Source of the DNA: Moricandia arvensis | Lineage: Eukaryota > Streptophyta > Magnoliopsida > Brassicales > Brassicaceae | Assembly (NCBI GenBank): GCA_905132765.1 | Contig: CAJHQP010002100.1 | Span: forward strand, 29,920-93,919 | DNA: 64,000 bases | Reading direction: 5' to 3' | Notes under the pieces: generated by a model | Told to the model about the DNA's origin: nothing | The model's input: the letters and a program-made list of their open reading frames with translations, nothing else | Database searches by the model: none | Shown: positions 22,685-34,200 of the stretch, one piece after another | Layout of the letters: each line of letters begins with the position of its first letter | Numbering within the stretch: position 1 is the first letter of the stretch | Program-made: the position numbers and the translations under genes

Positions 22685-23857
22685 GGCAATATGACAAAAC
22701 GACCAGAAGACTCGATCATCTAACTCCCCAGATGGAGAAGATGGTCGAGCAAGACGTCCAGCTTGTCGAACGGGCAAATCAAGCCACATGGGCTGACCAA
22801 CTCGCCATACGGGTGGGTTAGACGGCAAGGACCGACCAAATCGCCCCTATGGCGAGTTGAACAAGCCCTACTCGCCATACATGCGAGTTGGGTGGCATGA
22901 GTAATCCGATACGCTCGTTCGGAAAGTTGGATCAATCAATCCATTTACACCACGTCCTCGTTAACTCTCTCTCTCGATACTTGATCAAACTTATCTTCGT
23001 TTTGTCTCAATCAGGAATGACATTGGAACTTTACCGAAAGAACTTGTTTTCTCGAGAAAGGATCGGGTAAATCGTATGAAACGTTTACAGTTAACTAAAC
23101 ACCTAGAGTCATACGCCCCATACGAAAGATCCTAACTCTCAGACGACATCGTTATAGCAATGCTATTTCGATAAAATCGTAGAAACGCCTAAGTCAGAAA
23201 ACGGCCTGATGAGGTCTAAAGCTCGGCCAAAGGCCCACTTGCGATTTTATCCGAAGTCAAGCCCAAACATTGTGACGGTTTATCTTTTATTTTTCAGGAA
23301 GGGATAAATGTTAAGTTCAGAATATAAATGTCAAAGATCAGAGTATAAATGACAAGTTTCCAAAGATAATCTTGAAGATCGAGGACAAAAGAAATATTTC
23401 CGTGAAGCGATAAATTCAACCAAGGGCAGAAGGTGAAAGACCAAACCGCCTTTAGCGGAGTATATAAGGACTTCAAGGGTGATGATGGAGAGGACACACA
23501 AAAATCTCTACTCAGAGGAAACATAGCTTAGCACTTAGAGCATTTAGGCAACTTTCCGTTTTTGTTATTCGAGCTGCGACTCAACTAGGGTTTTGCAATC
23601 TTAGATTATTAGAACTAGGGTTCTCGCCAACAGATATCATATCCGAGGCTCCTATCCTATTGTAAACGCTCATACGCAAATTCGGAATAAGACATCATTT
23701 TCTCTCTTTTCGATTTGTACTTTGTTTTTCGATATTTACTTTGTATTTTGACTGATTGTCGTGTGGTTTAGCAGATATCCAGGACCTTTGTGAAACTAGG
23801 GTTTACCCTCCGTTGCTAATTAAACAAAAATCGACAGTGCGAATTTCGGTTCCCACA
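22685..23857 (+). mobile_element. 5'-truncated Tat-type LTR (1.4-kb class) inside element H
   Basis: It aligns with the solo LTR 53154-54551 from about its base 215 onward: 'gactcgatcatctaactcc' at the start, the ACTCGCC palindromic minisatellite (about 22730-22930), 'gacattggaactttaccg', 'ttatcttttatttttcaggaag', and the end 'gaatttcggttcccaca' at 23857. Sequence on either side (22550-22680 and 23858-23950) matches contiguous-order parts of element F near 40270-40380 and 40785-40860, so it was inserted within H. Confidence 0.78.
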
Positions 23858-24141
23858 CGGATTGTGGTCGATCAATGGTACGGAGCCACAGTCGATCGAT
23901 GCTGCATTCCAGGTTCCATAGGATCCTTTGAAATTTCCAGCCTCATCTAGTTAAAAAGCAAGGTACTCGACTACGTCTTCTTCAAAGTAAGAACCATTGT
24001 ATTGTGGGTTATTGGTTTCTGGCATCATCTCACTGTATTGCTGCCCAAGGGTTGGGTATAGATTGATGCTATGTCCGCAGGCTCGTCGTCTTGATCGTAG
24101 TTGCAGAAGCATGTAGCAATCAAACCTGGATCATTACCCAA

Positions 24142-24882
24142 TTATATCCGAGTAGCCTTGTTCTTGACTTTAACAAGTTCATAAAAGTGGTATGGATGAA
24201 TCAAGGATATATACAACCTGTTTGTCTTCATGTCGCAGATATCTCCCACTTTTGCCATGAATGCTCTTCCAAGGAGTAAGGAAGAGTTCCAATCAATCTT
24301 TATATCCATCACATGGAAGTCTACTGGAACTAAGGTGTTGCAAATCTGCATTGGGACATCTCTGGCTATCCCTCCTGGATTCACTTTGGAGCAATCCACA
24401 AAGGTGAATGAATCACTAGAAGGCTCAAATTTCAGGCTTAGCTTCTCTGTCATAACTCTAGGCATGATACTAACTGCTGATCCAGTACCGCAGAGTGCGT
24501 TAGGATACTCAAGACCTTTGACAAAACATGGAATCAAAAATTTCCCAGGGTCACTTTTCTTCTTGAGGGTGGTCCTCTGATTCAGCTTCTCCCTGAGGTC
24601 ATTGAACATGTGCTCTATGTCCTTTTCTTTTTCCTTGGATTCCCTGAAAAGCCTCCACAATCTATGAGTATAATATTCTTCATCAAATTGAGTGTCTAAA
24701 GGAATTTTAAAAACTCTTTTGGCATAGCCATCCTTATAGTTGTCAGTTGCTTCTCTGCGAAGATGTTTGGGAATCTTCTGTTTCTTTCTGGGGTGCCTTT
24801 CTGTTGTCATGGGGTCAGGTGTATTGGGGTTCTTTTCTTGAGTCTCTATCCTCGAAGATCTAACAAATAGGCAGGCACTCAT
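24142..24882 (-). pseudogene. Protease region of element H, open but active-site altered
   Basis: This is the longest open frame of its kind here, 246 residues. The N-terminal part is basic (RHPRKKQKIPKHLRR), then comes the family segment FKIPLDTQFDEEYYTHRLWRLF, then RESKEKEKDIEHMFNDLREKL. The aspartic protease fold follows: FLIPCFVKGLEYPNALCGTG, SAVSIMPRVMTEKLSLKFEP, then DVPMQICNTLVPVDFHVMDI and SSLLLGRAFMAKVGDICDMK. The catalytic triad expected at ALCDTGS reads ALCGTGS, so the catalytic aspartate is replaced by glycine and proteolysis should be lost. The frame has stayed open despite this. Confidence 0.85.
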
Positions 24883-25245
24883 ACTTGGTAAAGGAATTGG
24901 TTATGTTGTTGGAGATTGTCGATCGACGCTTGCTTCTCGACATCGATCGACATTAGAAGATTCACATAAAGCAATAGATTCTAAAGGTTTCGTTGATCGA
25001 TATTCCGGTTTGGGTGTCGATCAACACCAATGCGAACTGCCGAAGGACATAGTACTTTTTACACTGAAATCTCCTTCTTGGAGCTGTTCTGTCTTCATTT
25101 CTTTCCAAAAATCATCACCTATCAATGCACTGACGTGGTGCTTCTAACTAGCTTCCCCTTTCTCTTTTGTCAGGGTCTTATGTCTCTGAATGGCCTCACT
25201 TGTTTGGACCACTTGATTCTCAACCTTCACGTGAAAGCCCTGCAC
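24883..25245 (-). pseudogene. gag C-terminal remnant of element H
   Basis: Aligned with 41940-42300 of element F: it includes the TCGATCGA motif runs (24919/24943 and 24993/25017) and the complement of 'ERSMSFGS'-type and coiled-coil sequence. It stops abruptly at about 25245 where unrelated sequence begins. Confidence 0.65.
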
Positions 25246-25255
25246 GAAGCCTTCT

Positions 25256-26630
25256 ATTAGCGGCATATTCTACAAAAAAAGACTGAAGTAAATGCGAAAA
25301 CTAACCCCCATGCAGAGTCGCAATGCTTCCGTATATTTTTCCGATCTAATAGGTTCTCTCCTGGTCTCAGGATGACCCGATGGAACATTAAGAGAGGTGA
25401 GATACTTGTCAAGGTCAGATCACCTCCGCATGATGGCAGCGGGGTGTAACTGGTACTGCTCATATCTCCAGCGGGGAGATCACGATACCACTCCTCCAAG
25501 GGTAGATCCACCCAATCGAATGCACATCACCCTCATCAACAGCTACTTTTTTGTTATTGGTAGATCTCTTTCTCTCCCTCACAACAAAAATATCGTATGG
25601 AACGTACTGATCCATGAATGGATCTGATTCTTCCTCCACGACCATATGAGGTCAAGCTCGACCATGATGGTACTTAACCGTTGCGCGAACTGGCCGCAAA
25701 GAATAGTAACCCCAATGGAACGTGCTGCCTCGATGAAGTTCCCTAACAAAAAGTGTGTTCGCAGGAAACAGAGGAAAAGGGTCTGCAACTGCAAAACAAA
25801 AAGATGGCCAGACATCAGTAAGCAACCCAAAACTATCAAAGTGTCTGACCACAATACCCTTGCGAGCCCATCTTCTTCTAAAGAAAGGGATGCTTCTTCT
25901 ACAACGGAAGCCTTATTTATTTGGAAAAAGAAGTAGCAATTATCCCAACCATGAAAGATGGGCGTAAACGACGTAATCACCGTCATGTGATATCTCAGCT
26001 TCAGGCAATATCGGGGCGAAAACCTCACACTCTCCGGATGTAGAAAGGCTAGAAAATAGTCAACACTTAGGTGTATCCCTCGTTCATAACTCATAATTCC
26101 AACGAGGTGCTGCAGGCCGCCAGGCAAAAGTCAGATTATCGACGAGCCATAATGATCCAGGATGGGAAACCAGAGGCGACACTGCAAAAATGCACCTCGT
26201 AGCGTGTAAAGTAGCCACAACGCGGAGAATTGGCACTCTCCCCATATTTCGGCATCTTAAACTTCACCTCATCAGATACTCGGCAAAAATCCCATATGGT
26301 GGCAAAGAAAGAACTCCTAAATTCACTCACCCCCTCGACATGCTCTATGATGGTCGGTCTCGTAGGACACCACAAGTTAGCTCGTGGAGGTGTGAGACCG
26401 CAGGTTGCTTCCCAATACGCCTTCACCTCCTCAAGATCGACGGAATGTCGTAAAAACTTAACCTTTGGAACGATCTCGTCACCCCAAAATGGTAAGGTCT
26501 CGGGAACAAAAGTGAAAGCCAATGCTCTTCTGGAAACTTCATTGTTGAAGGCCATGATACAAAAAAAACAAGTGAAGAAGAGAGAAAATTGATTTTCTAC
26601 CTTGGGAGAGTTTTTTGTGGGAGTAAGCAA
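25256..26630 (-). pseudogene. Antisense extra ORF of a Tat-type element, putative gypsy-type transposon (Transposase_28-like) protein
   Basis: Two long minus-strand frames belong together. The first (26630-26136) has a probable start at Met-26, 26555 (MAFNNEVSRRALAF). It contains RCGYFTRYEVHFCSVASGFP, then SWIIMARR. The second (26127-25579) reads GGLQHLVGIMSYERGIHLSVDYFLAF and later GWDNCYFFFQINKASVVEE. The pattern 'GYFT.YE..F..CGF..P', 'G..HLVGI...RG..LSVDYF', 'W...YFFF.IN' resembles plant PF04195-type proteins. A TATA-like element (minus TCTATAAGTATG, near 26660) and a CT-rich leader precede the ATG. In Tat-lineage elements such ORFs lie antisense between pol and the 3' LTR; here a Tat-type LTR begins at 26784. 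Frameshift near 26130. Confidence 0.55.
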
Positions 26631-26792
26631 GTAAGGAATTTGAAAGCTTACTCCACATACTTATAGAAAAAGGGACATACTATTCATTCTCGGACTATTA
26701 GTCATTAATTCCTCCTAATTTAGCAAACACGCCTAACATATCGTAAGAATGCTTTGGCAATTCTCGCAAGTTAGGGGCTAAATGTTGGGGTC

Positions 26793-27720
26793 TGATGCGG
26801 ACATTCAGCCCATTCAGTCTGAACCTGAACCTGACCTAACCGAACCTGACATATAGGACATTATCACTAAGATGTCCCAACCAGAAGGTGTCCAACAAGT
26901 GTCCATGCCTATTGTGTTCAAAGGACCTATGACTAGACAAAGCGCTAAGATACTTCAAAATAAGTTTAATGAGAGCATGATGCTTGATTTTGACCATTTT
27001 CAGGTAAAGCCAACTGAGGTTGAGCCAAACGAAGATCAATCTGATCAAGAACCAAGTCCCAAGAGTGAAGGACCAAGCCCACACGTGAAGACCTTTGGCC
27101 ATTCGTTCCAGACCAAACCCACAACAACTTGCTGGTTATTAGCATTGAAGATCAGCATGTCTAGCATGATCAAGGGCCAATCAAACCAACCCAAAAGGTA
27201 AGAAGGTACGCATTTAAATTTCAATATCTAACGGTTTTATTTATTTTGGTAGTTTGGTCCCTTTTGTTTCTTTTTATTTAAATTTGTTTCTCAAACTTTA
27301 TTAGTTGGCTTGCACATCTATTAGGGTTTTCATTTACCCCAAAACTTTGTAATATTTGTTTCAAAGACCCTGGAAGGCACCCAAGGTATTGGACATCTAT
27401 ATAAGTCCCTTATAAACCGTTTGTACTCTTTTACGTATGATATAAAACTAAAACCTTTTCCTAGTGAAAACTCTAAGAGCTCTAGCAAGAACATGCCTCC
27501 GTCTCTTTGCCTTGTGAGACCAGAACCTCCACGGCCAAAGAGATTTGTGTTGTATCACGAGTCTTCCATCCCTCGTGTGGTGCACTTTGTTCCATCCAGT
27601 TCTAGTTCAGCGGATCCTTTGGTTGATTAGATCAGTCCAAAACGGTCCACCCTTTTGTAGATCGACCCTCACTCTCTTGCCTCAGATCATATAAGCCTTT
27701 GTCAGACTAGGCTTGTATCA
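26793..27720 (+). repeat. 5' LTR of CRM-type element
   Basis: 928 bp, TGATGCGG...TTGTATCA. A TATA-like 'ctatataagtccc' lies at 27398. The first ~240 bases repeat the C-terminal coding sequence found at the end of pol. Confidence 0.85.
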
Positions 27721-27724
27721 TTTC

Positions 27725-27735
27725 TGGTATCAGAG
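27725..27735 (+). other. Primer-binding site, tRNA-iMet type
   Basis: TGGTATCAGAG four bases after the LTR end, complementary to the initiator-Met tRNA 3' terminus. Confidence 0.8.
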
Positions 27736-28174
27736 ATGTTCCTTCAGCATAAGTTTGCATCTGTTCTCATCATCTATTTGCAAGCGTTTGTTGTTTCATT
27801 GGTTGTTGCATTCATAAATCATAAAAACTATTAAAAAATTGTTTGTTGTGCTTGTTCATCCAGTTGTTTGCATCTTGTTCCTGTTTGCATCCGTAAAATA
27901 AAAAAAAGAATCATCCTTTAGTCTCGTTTAGTAGTTGCATTCGTTTGATAGTGTCATTCGGATCCCTTGTCAAACATAGTAGTTGCATCCAGTTCATTGA
28001 TCTTGTATTTAGTTATGCATAAAGATAAAAAAAAAAGAATTGGATTCATCTCAGTTCATCTTTTGTCAAGGAACCCTAGTGCATTAGATCATAGTTTTCC
28101 ATTTAGAATCGATAAAACTTGTTCACCAAGCTGCATTTAGTCGCGTTTCCATTCCTGGTCGATAGAATCCACCC
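27736..28174 (+). other. Leader of CRM-type element
   Basis: AT-rich non-coding sequence with repeated 'gttgcatc'/'tttgcatc' words. It joins directly to the middle of RT near 28175, so gag, protease and N-terminal RT have been deleted. Confidence 0.65.
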
Positions 28175-30545
28175 GAATTGCCTTTAGTGGTCAATCTTTT
28201 GGACTCACCAATGCTCATAGCACTTTCATTCGCCTTATGAACCATTTCCGTAGACCCTACATCAGTAAGTTTGTTTTGGTCTATTTTGATGAAATTTTGA
28301 TTTATAGCACCACCTTGTTTGAACATGTGACACATCTTGAGCAAGTTCTAGAGACACTTCGACAAGAAGGGCTCTATGCAAAACTCAAGAAGTGCACATT
28401 CTGCATTGATAAACTTGTCTTCCTAGGCTTTTTTGTGAGTTCACAGGGACTACAAGTGGATGAGGAAAAGGTGAATGTCATCCAAGACTGGCCGGAACCA
28501 ACCAACATCAGCCAAGTCCAGAATTTTCATGGCCTAGCACGCTTCCACAGGCGGTTTGTCAAGGATTTAAGTAGTATAGCAGCACCACTCACTGCTGTGG
28601 TGAAGAACAATGTTGGGTTTAAATGGGAGAAGTCCCAGCAAGATGCTTTCCAGATATTGAAGGATCGCCTAACCCATGCACCAGTCCTAGTCCTTCCAGA
28701 TTTCAACAAAACCTTTGAGGTGGAGTGAGATTCATCTGGAATTGGGATTGGGGCAGTACTGACTCAAGGAGGAAAACCAATGGCCTATTTCAGTAAGAAG
28801 TTGAGTGGGGCCACACTGAACTACCCAACATATGATAAGGAGTTTTATGCACTAGTAAGGGCATTGGAGACTTGGCAGCACTACTTGCTGTCCAAGGAAT
28901 TTGTGGTGCACACCGAGCATGAGACCTTGAAACACCTAAGGGGTCAGACCAACCTAAAGAAGAGACATGCTCGGTGGATGGAGTTCATAGAAAGCGTCTC
29001 ATATGTTATCATGTACAAGAAGGCAAAAGACAACATTGTGGCCGATGCACTTTCAAGGAGATATGCCTTGATTGCAACAATGGAAGTTAAGGTGATGGGA
29101 TATGAGTTCATCAAGGATCTTTATGGAGGAGACCAAGACCTTGCTGAGACGTATGATGGTTGTACCAAGGGACCACAATGGAAGTTCTATTTGCATGAAG
29201 GGTTCGTAATCAAGGGTAGAAGATTGTGTACCCCTCAGTGCTCATTGCGTGACTTAATCACCAGAGAGACTCATGGGACACTTTGGAGTAGACAAGAATT
29301 TGGCTCTGGTGAGGGACATTTCTACTGGCCACAATTGAAGAAGACTATCGAATCCCATTGTGCAAGATGTGTGACTTCCAAGAAGGCCAAGTCCAAGGTG
29401 CAACCACCTGGCCTATACATGCCCATGCCAATCCCTACTGCTCCTTGGGTAGATCTGTCCATGAACTTTCTCTTAGGACTACCAGAGGTGCAACACAAGG
29501 GTTCCATACTTGTGGTGGTGGATCGATTTTCCAAGATGGCACGCTTCATACCTTGTGACAAGCTGAATGATGCATCCAAGACAGCCGACCTATTCATCAA
29601 GGACGTTGTACGTTTGCATGGGGTACCTAGGACCATTGTGTCCGACCAAGATAGCAAATTCCTAAGCCACTTTCGGAGGAGTTTATAGAAGAAGATGGGA
29701 ACCAAACTCCTATTCCCCACAACTTATCATCCCCAAACTAATGGCCAAACAGAAGTGGTTTACCAGACACTTTCAACACTACTTAGGGCCACCATTGGGA
29801 AGAACATGAACACTTAGGTCAAGTGCATTCCCTTTGTTTAATTTTTCTACAACCGATCTTAACACTCAGCCACAAAGATGTCACCATTTGAAGCTGCCTA
29901 TGGGTTCAATCCGAACACACCATTAGATCTCAAACCATTGCCACCAGCCTAGGTTATTAGCCTGACTCGAGAAGCCAAGGCTAAGTATGTTAAGGACCTC
30001 CACCAGAAAGTCACTGGAAACTTGGAGAAGAGGACTGAGCAGTACATTAGACATGACAACAAGGGACGTAAGGACATAGTGTTTGAACCAAGATTGGGTT
30101 TGGCTACACATGAGACAAGAAAGCTTTCCCAACCAGAGGAGCTCTAAGTTACAGCCAAGAGGAGATGGGCCGTTCCAAGTGGTCGAGAGGATCAACAACA
30201 ATGCCTATCGACTTGACCTACCACGTGACATGAATGTATCATACACGTTCAATGTGACTGACTTGTCTCCTTTCCTTGCAGATGAACTAGTTTTGAGGTC
30301 AAAACATTTTAAAGAGGGAGGGAATGATGAGGCCATTCAGCCCATTCAGCCTGAACCTGAACCTGACCTAACCGAGCCTGACATCCAAGACATGATCACA
30401 AAGATGTCCCAACCAGAAGGTGTCCAAGAAGTGTCCATGCCTATTGTTGTAAAAGGACATATGACTAGACAAAGAGCTAAGATACTTCAACATAAGTTTA
30501 ATGAGAGCATGATGCTTTCTGTTGACCATTTTCAGGTAAACCCAA
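28175..30545 (+). pseudogene. pol pseudogene of CRM-type element: partial RT, RNase H, integrase, tail into LTR
   Basis: RT begins in mid-palm (FGLTNAHSTFIRLMNHF...). The catalytic Y(V/F)DD is YFDE (28263-28305 region: VLVYFDEILIYS), so the second Asp is lost. Thumb: KKCTFCIDKLVFLGFFVSSQ. RNase H opens after a stop at 28726 (where ECDAS is expected) and keeps DKEFYALVRALETWQHYL, but HTDHE is HTEHE. Integrase: the zinc region ends CARCVTSKKAKS, with the last Cys changed to Ser; the first catalytic Asp (MDF) is Asn (MNF); SDQD and NGQTEVV are kept. A stop at 29686 and shifts near 29820 and 30085 follow. The tail (PRGDGPFQVVERINNNAYRLDLP...) runs ~75 residues past the LTR start, ending at 30548. 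Confidence 0.87.
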
Positions 30546-31329
30546 CTTAGGTTAAGCCAAATGAAGATCAAGCTGATCAAGAATTAAGTCCCAAGAGTGA
30601 TGGACCATCCGAGGAGATCAAGCCAGCAAGTGAAGACCTTTGGCCATTCATTCCAGACCAAACCCACAACAACTTGCTGGTTCTCAGCTTTGACGATCAA
30701 CCGTCTAGCATGATCAAGGGCCAATCAAATCCACCCAAATGGTAAGAACGTAAGCATTTAAATTCCCATTGCTAGCATGATCAAGGGCCAATCAAACCCA
30801 CCCAAAAGGTAAGAACGTAAGCATTTAAATTTCCATTTCTAATGGTTTGATTTGTTTTGCAGTTTGGTCCATTTTGTTTCTTTTTATTTAAATTTGTTTC
30901 CCAAACTTTATTGGTTGGCTTGCACGCCTATTCGTGTTTTCATTTAGTCCAAAACTTTGTAATATTGCTTCAAAGACCCTTGAAGGCACCCACGGTATTG
31001 GACATCTATATAAGTCTCGTATAAACCGTTTGTACTCTTTTACGAATGATATAAAACTAAAACATTTTCATAGTGAAAACCCTAAGAGCTCTAACAAGAA
31101 CTCGCCTCCCTCTCTTTGCATTGTGAGAACAGAACCTCCACGGCCAAAGAAATTTGTGTTGTATCACGAGTCTACCATTCCTCGTGTGGTGCACTTCGTT
31201 CCATCCAGTTCTAATTCAGCGGATGCTTTGGTTGATTAGATCAGTCCAAAACGGTCCACCCTTTTGTAGATCGACCCTCACTCTCTTGCCTTGGATCATA
31301 TATGCCTTTGCCAGACTAGGATTGTACTA
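30325..31329 (+). repeat. 3' LTR of CRM-type element
   Basis: 1005 bp, TGATGAGG...TTGTACTA (TATCA decayed). It is ~77 bp longer than the 5' LTR mainly because of a 67-bp tandem duplication starting at 30705 and 30772. A purine tract 'aaagagggaggga' precedes it. Confidence 0.85.
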
Positions 31330-32517
31330 GGGTCAAAAATGGTCACAAAGCAATCGATGCCTGAAAGTTACCGTATAAACTTTATTACTGATTTGATCAA
31401 AAAGAAACAAGAAATCGACGTATCCAAACTCCTCATCACCTAACCGATCTCGACCTGGTCAACGAATCAAGATGTGCAATCGAGGGAACAACCAAATTGC
31501 TTCCAATTCTAGTCGCCCGTGGACGAGTAGACACGAAACGTCTAGTCGCCCATGGGAGACTAGACACACAACGTCTAGTCACCCATGGGCGACTAGACTC
31601 ACTATTAAGTCTAGTCGCCCATAAGCGACTAGACCCTATCCTCTTCCATCATTCTCTCCTTTGAATATTGACTAGGCTGCTCATTGTTTCGTCTCGATTG
31701 GAGTTTCACTTGAAGTTTTACGATATAAATCGCAAAAGACTTTTTTTCTCGTAGAACTCCGAGACAATCATATAAATTGGTAGCAGTTAACTTAAACATG
31801 AATGTTATCTCAATTATACGATTGGTTTATCATTTTGCAGAGCCAGCATCGTGTAATCATACAGAGGATGAGATCTCTGAAAGAAGTCGTAAATATCGCT
31901 TAAATCGAAGAACAACCCGAAAGGGTCTAAACTGCAATAAAAGCCCACTTATGGTTTTAAACGAAAATTAGCCTAACAATAATGACAGCCTACCGAATAT
32001 CTGCAGAAGATAAATGGAAAAGAATATAATTGTCAAGTTCCAAGATAATTATGGAAAATCGAGAAGATAAGAAGATTTTTACGGAATAATAAACTCGAAT
32101 CAGGGTAGAAAAGGAAAGACGACCGACCTTGAAGACCTATATAAGAGAAGCAAGGGAGGGGAACGCACAAACAAAAAATTCTCTGGAACTCAGAGTTTAG
32201 AGCGATTTAGGGAACTTTCCATTTTTGTTATCGAGGTGCGACTCAGTTTGGTTTTCAAGTCTTAGGTTGTTGTACTAGGGATCTCTCTGACAGCTCTTGC
32301 GGTCAAGGCTTTTACCTGTTGTAAACGCTCATTCGCAGATTCGGAATAAGATCTCTATTAAGCCTTTCTTTATCTCAATTTTATTTGTTTTGTCTTTTTT
32401 ACATAACTTGAATACTTGTAGTTCGGCTCAGCAGAAATCCGGGACGTCAAGGAAAGTTATGGTTTCTTAGATTTCCTCTAATTACGGAAATCAACGATGT
32501 TAATTTTGGTTCCCACA
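31330..32517 (+). repeat. Tat-type LTR (1.4-kb class), main part; start at 26784-26792
   Basis: The LTR begins TGTTGGGGTC at 26784, is split by the CRM-type element, and resumes after the duplicated GGGTC, ending 'ggttcccaca' at 32517. It shares its frame with 53154-54551: 'ttgtttcgtct', 'ttatcgaggtgcgactca', 'gtaaacgctcattcgcagattcggaataag', 'agcagaaatccgggac'. A primer site follows at 32521. A purine-rich 'ttaggggctaaa' precedes its start, so it may be the 3' LTR of the element with the antisense ORF and the 5' LTR of the gag-protease unit that follows. Confidence 0.8.
31508..31633. repeat. Palindromic minisatellite (TCTAGTCGCCCATGGGCGACTAGA type)
   Basis: Four units with starts at 31509, 31542, 31575 and 31611. 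Each unit is a near-perfect inverted repeat built on CTAGTCGCC/GGCGACTAG around CATG, separated by short spacers. It occupies the position where other LTRs of this class hold an ACTCGCC-type palindrome. Confidence 0.88.
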
Positions 32518-32520
32518 GTT

Positions 32521-32537
32521 TGGCGCTAGAAGGAGGG
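32521..32537 (+). other. Primer-binding site following Tat-type LTR
   Basis: TGGCGCTAGAAGGAGGG starts three bases after the LTR end, the same type as in element E. Confidence 0.72.
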
Positions 32538-32585
32538 GAGGTAACGGATCATTCTAACTCACAGCCGCAAAACGCTTAATCAAAT

Positions 32586-34200
32586 ATGTCTACAGATGTT
32601 CTAGAAAATCAACCACCTCGAGATGGACCGTCGACGACAACGTTGAAAGCACTCCAGAAACGAACGTGTCAGTGGTTCAAGCAAAGGCAAACACCACAGC
32701 GTTTGAGGAGATTAAAAAGGTGTTCACGATTCCTAAAAGAAGTCGGTCGACAAGAAAAACTCGCACGATCTTTCTCTAAACTGGTTGAAACCCTAACAGC
32801 GAGAACCTGGCTCGTTCTTCTGTGTGGAACCCCTAGAATCCGCAGTAAAAGACTTGACTTCACGACTCCGCACGATAGGCCAAGTAAGACGCAGAACGCT
32901 TCACTGATCTAACAAAAAGCAAAACCTGAGGTAACTCGGCCGAACACGGAAAACACTCAACTTCTCGAACAAGAATCGGGAGCTGACAAAGTCGAATGGG
33001 TCAACTTAGAACTCAGCGATCAGTCCAACCTTCGGACGATGACGCTGACGTGCATCCAAGTAGGACAAAAAGCTGCGCGGCAAACTCGAATCATGTTCTG
33101 GGTAGAGCAAGAAAAGTTAGCCAAAGACCAGACTTGAATCAATCGCAGCAAACACCGATAAACATGGAAAACTGCTGGCAATGAACCAGTGAGATGTGTG
33201 ATCTCCGCTGTTATATCGCAAAACTGGCTGCAGAGGTAAAAGAGGTGAAGTCTCAAAATCATTACGCCACCAGTTCTGCATCTGAGATCGGATTACTCCT
33301 CGAAGAAACTCAGAAAACTCTGTTCACTTCTCGTATCACTGAAACGAGAATTTTGGATCCCAGAAAGATTAAAATCCCTGTATACTATGGAACAAGTGAC
33401 CCAAAAGCGCATCTGCAGACCTTCCATATCGTGATGGGTAGGGCCATACTCAGGGACAGCGAAAAGGACGCCAGCTATTGTCGCTTCTTCGTCAAGCATC
33501 TTCAGGGAGCATCACTCGAATAGTTCTCTTGCTTAAACCAGAACTTCATCGAAAGCTTCAGCAAACTCGCTTCAAAACTCCTCAAGCAATACTCGATGTT
33601 CAGGAATAGGGAAACCTATTACCTCGATCTTTGGATCTTGTCCCAAAAGGAAGAATAACCTCCCCGTGACTAAATGAACCGATTTCAATCATAATGTATA
33701 GAGTTGGCGGACTCAGCAATAAGATGGCTATCAGGGCGGTCAGGAAAACACTCTGGTACAAGTCAAAATTTAGGAAGTGGATAACTTCCGAAAAACTGCG
33801 TATGATCCAGGATGGTCTTCATAAAGGAACAGACTACATCATCATTGAAGAAGAGATGAAAGTCCTTTCACAGAAACATCAAATAACAAGTACATCCTCG
33901 AAAGACGCAGAATCAGAGTGGAAGCTGAAAAGGAAAACCTCTCATAACAACAAGTACGTCCATCACGAGGGGGAAGACATCTGGGGAGCGCACAATAATT
34001 CCATCCACTCCGCGTCCCAACAAGGAAGAACATCGGTAAACACATGGACCCGAAACTTGACCTACGACAAGATGACATTCTGCGAGTTTCACCAAACCAG
34101 GGGCCATTCCACTATGAACTACAAAGTTCTCGGTGCTAGGCTAAGAGTGAAACTGCTTGCAGAAGAAATTTCATAAGTAACAGGCATAAAAGACCTAATC
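32586..34200 (+). pseudogene. gag pseudogene of Tat-type element
   Basis: Starts MSTDVLENQPPRDGPSTTTL. A poorly preserved N-terminal region leads to ETRILDPRKIKIPVYYGTSD, then PKAHLQTFHIVMGRAILRDS and ASYCRFFVKHLQGASLE, followed by a stop where the family has W. FIESFSKLASKLLKQYSMF completes the capsid domain. The later part (33694-34176) includes GLSNKMAIRAVRKTLWYKSKF and the zinc-knuckle-like KMTFCEFHQTRGHSTMNYKVL, with C..H....H spacing but an incomplete CCHC. Many stops. Confidence 0.78.

Larger units (their letters stand above)
20063..25245 (-). mobile_element. Element H: minus-strand TGATA-family element, 5'-truncated, inserted in E
   Basis: Reading down the minus strand: gag C-terminal remnant (25245-24900), protease (24882-24142), post-protease region split by an LTR fragment (22685-23857), 3' non-coding region, purine tract, and 3' LTR (21238 to 20063). 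No RT, RNase H or integrase lies between protease and 3' end, as in copies F and K. The 5' LTR and most of gag are missing, so the right boundary is a deletion and no target duplication can be checked; the left flank is GCAAA. Confidence 0.8.
26793..31329 (+). mobile_element. CRM-type chromovirus (Ty3/gypsy), internally deleted
   Basis: Two LTRs starting TGATGMGG (26793-27720, 30325-31329) flank a tRNA-Met primer site, a leader and a pol fragment. The 5-bp duplication GGGTC at 26788-26792 and 31330-31334 is perfect. Removing the element rejoins 'TGTTGGGGTC' to 'AAAAATGG', the start of a Tat-type LTR, so it is a clean insertion into that LTR. LTRs starting TGATGA, the Met primer, the pol sequence and coding sequence running into the 3' LTR all fit the CRM (centromeric retrotransposon) clade. 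Gag, protease and the first half of RT are missing. Confidence 0.85.

Noticed and set aside
26136..26592. Plus-strand frames over 26.2-26.6 kb
   Set aside because: They are the antisense of the Transposase_28-like ORF, which alone has a start context, promoter-like upstream sequence and protein-like composition.
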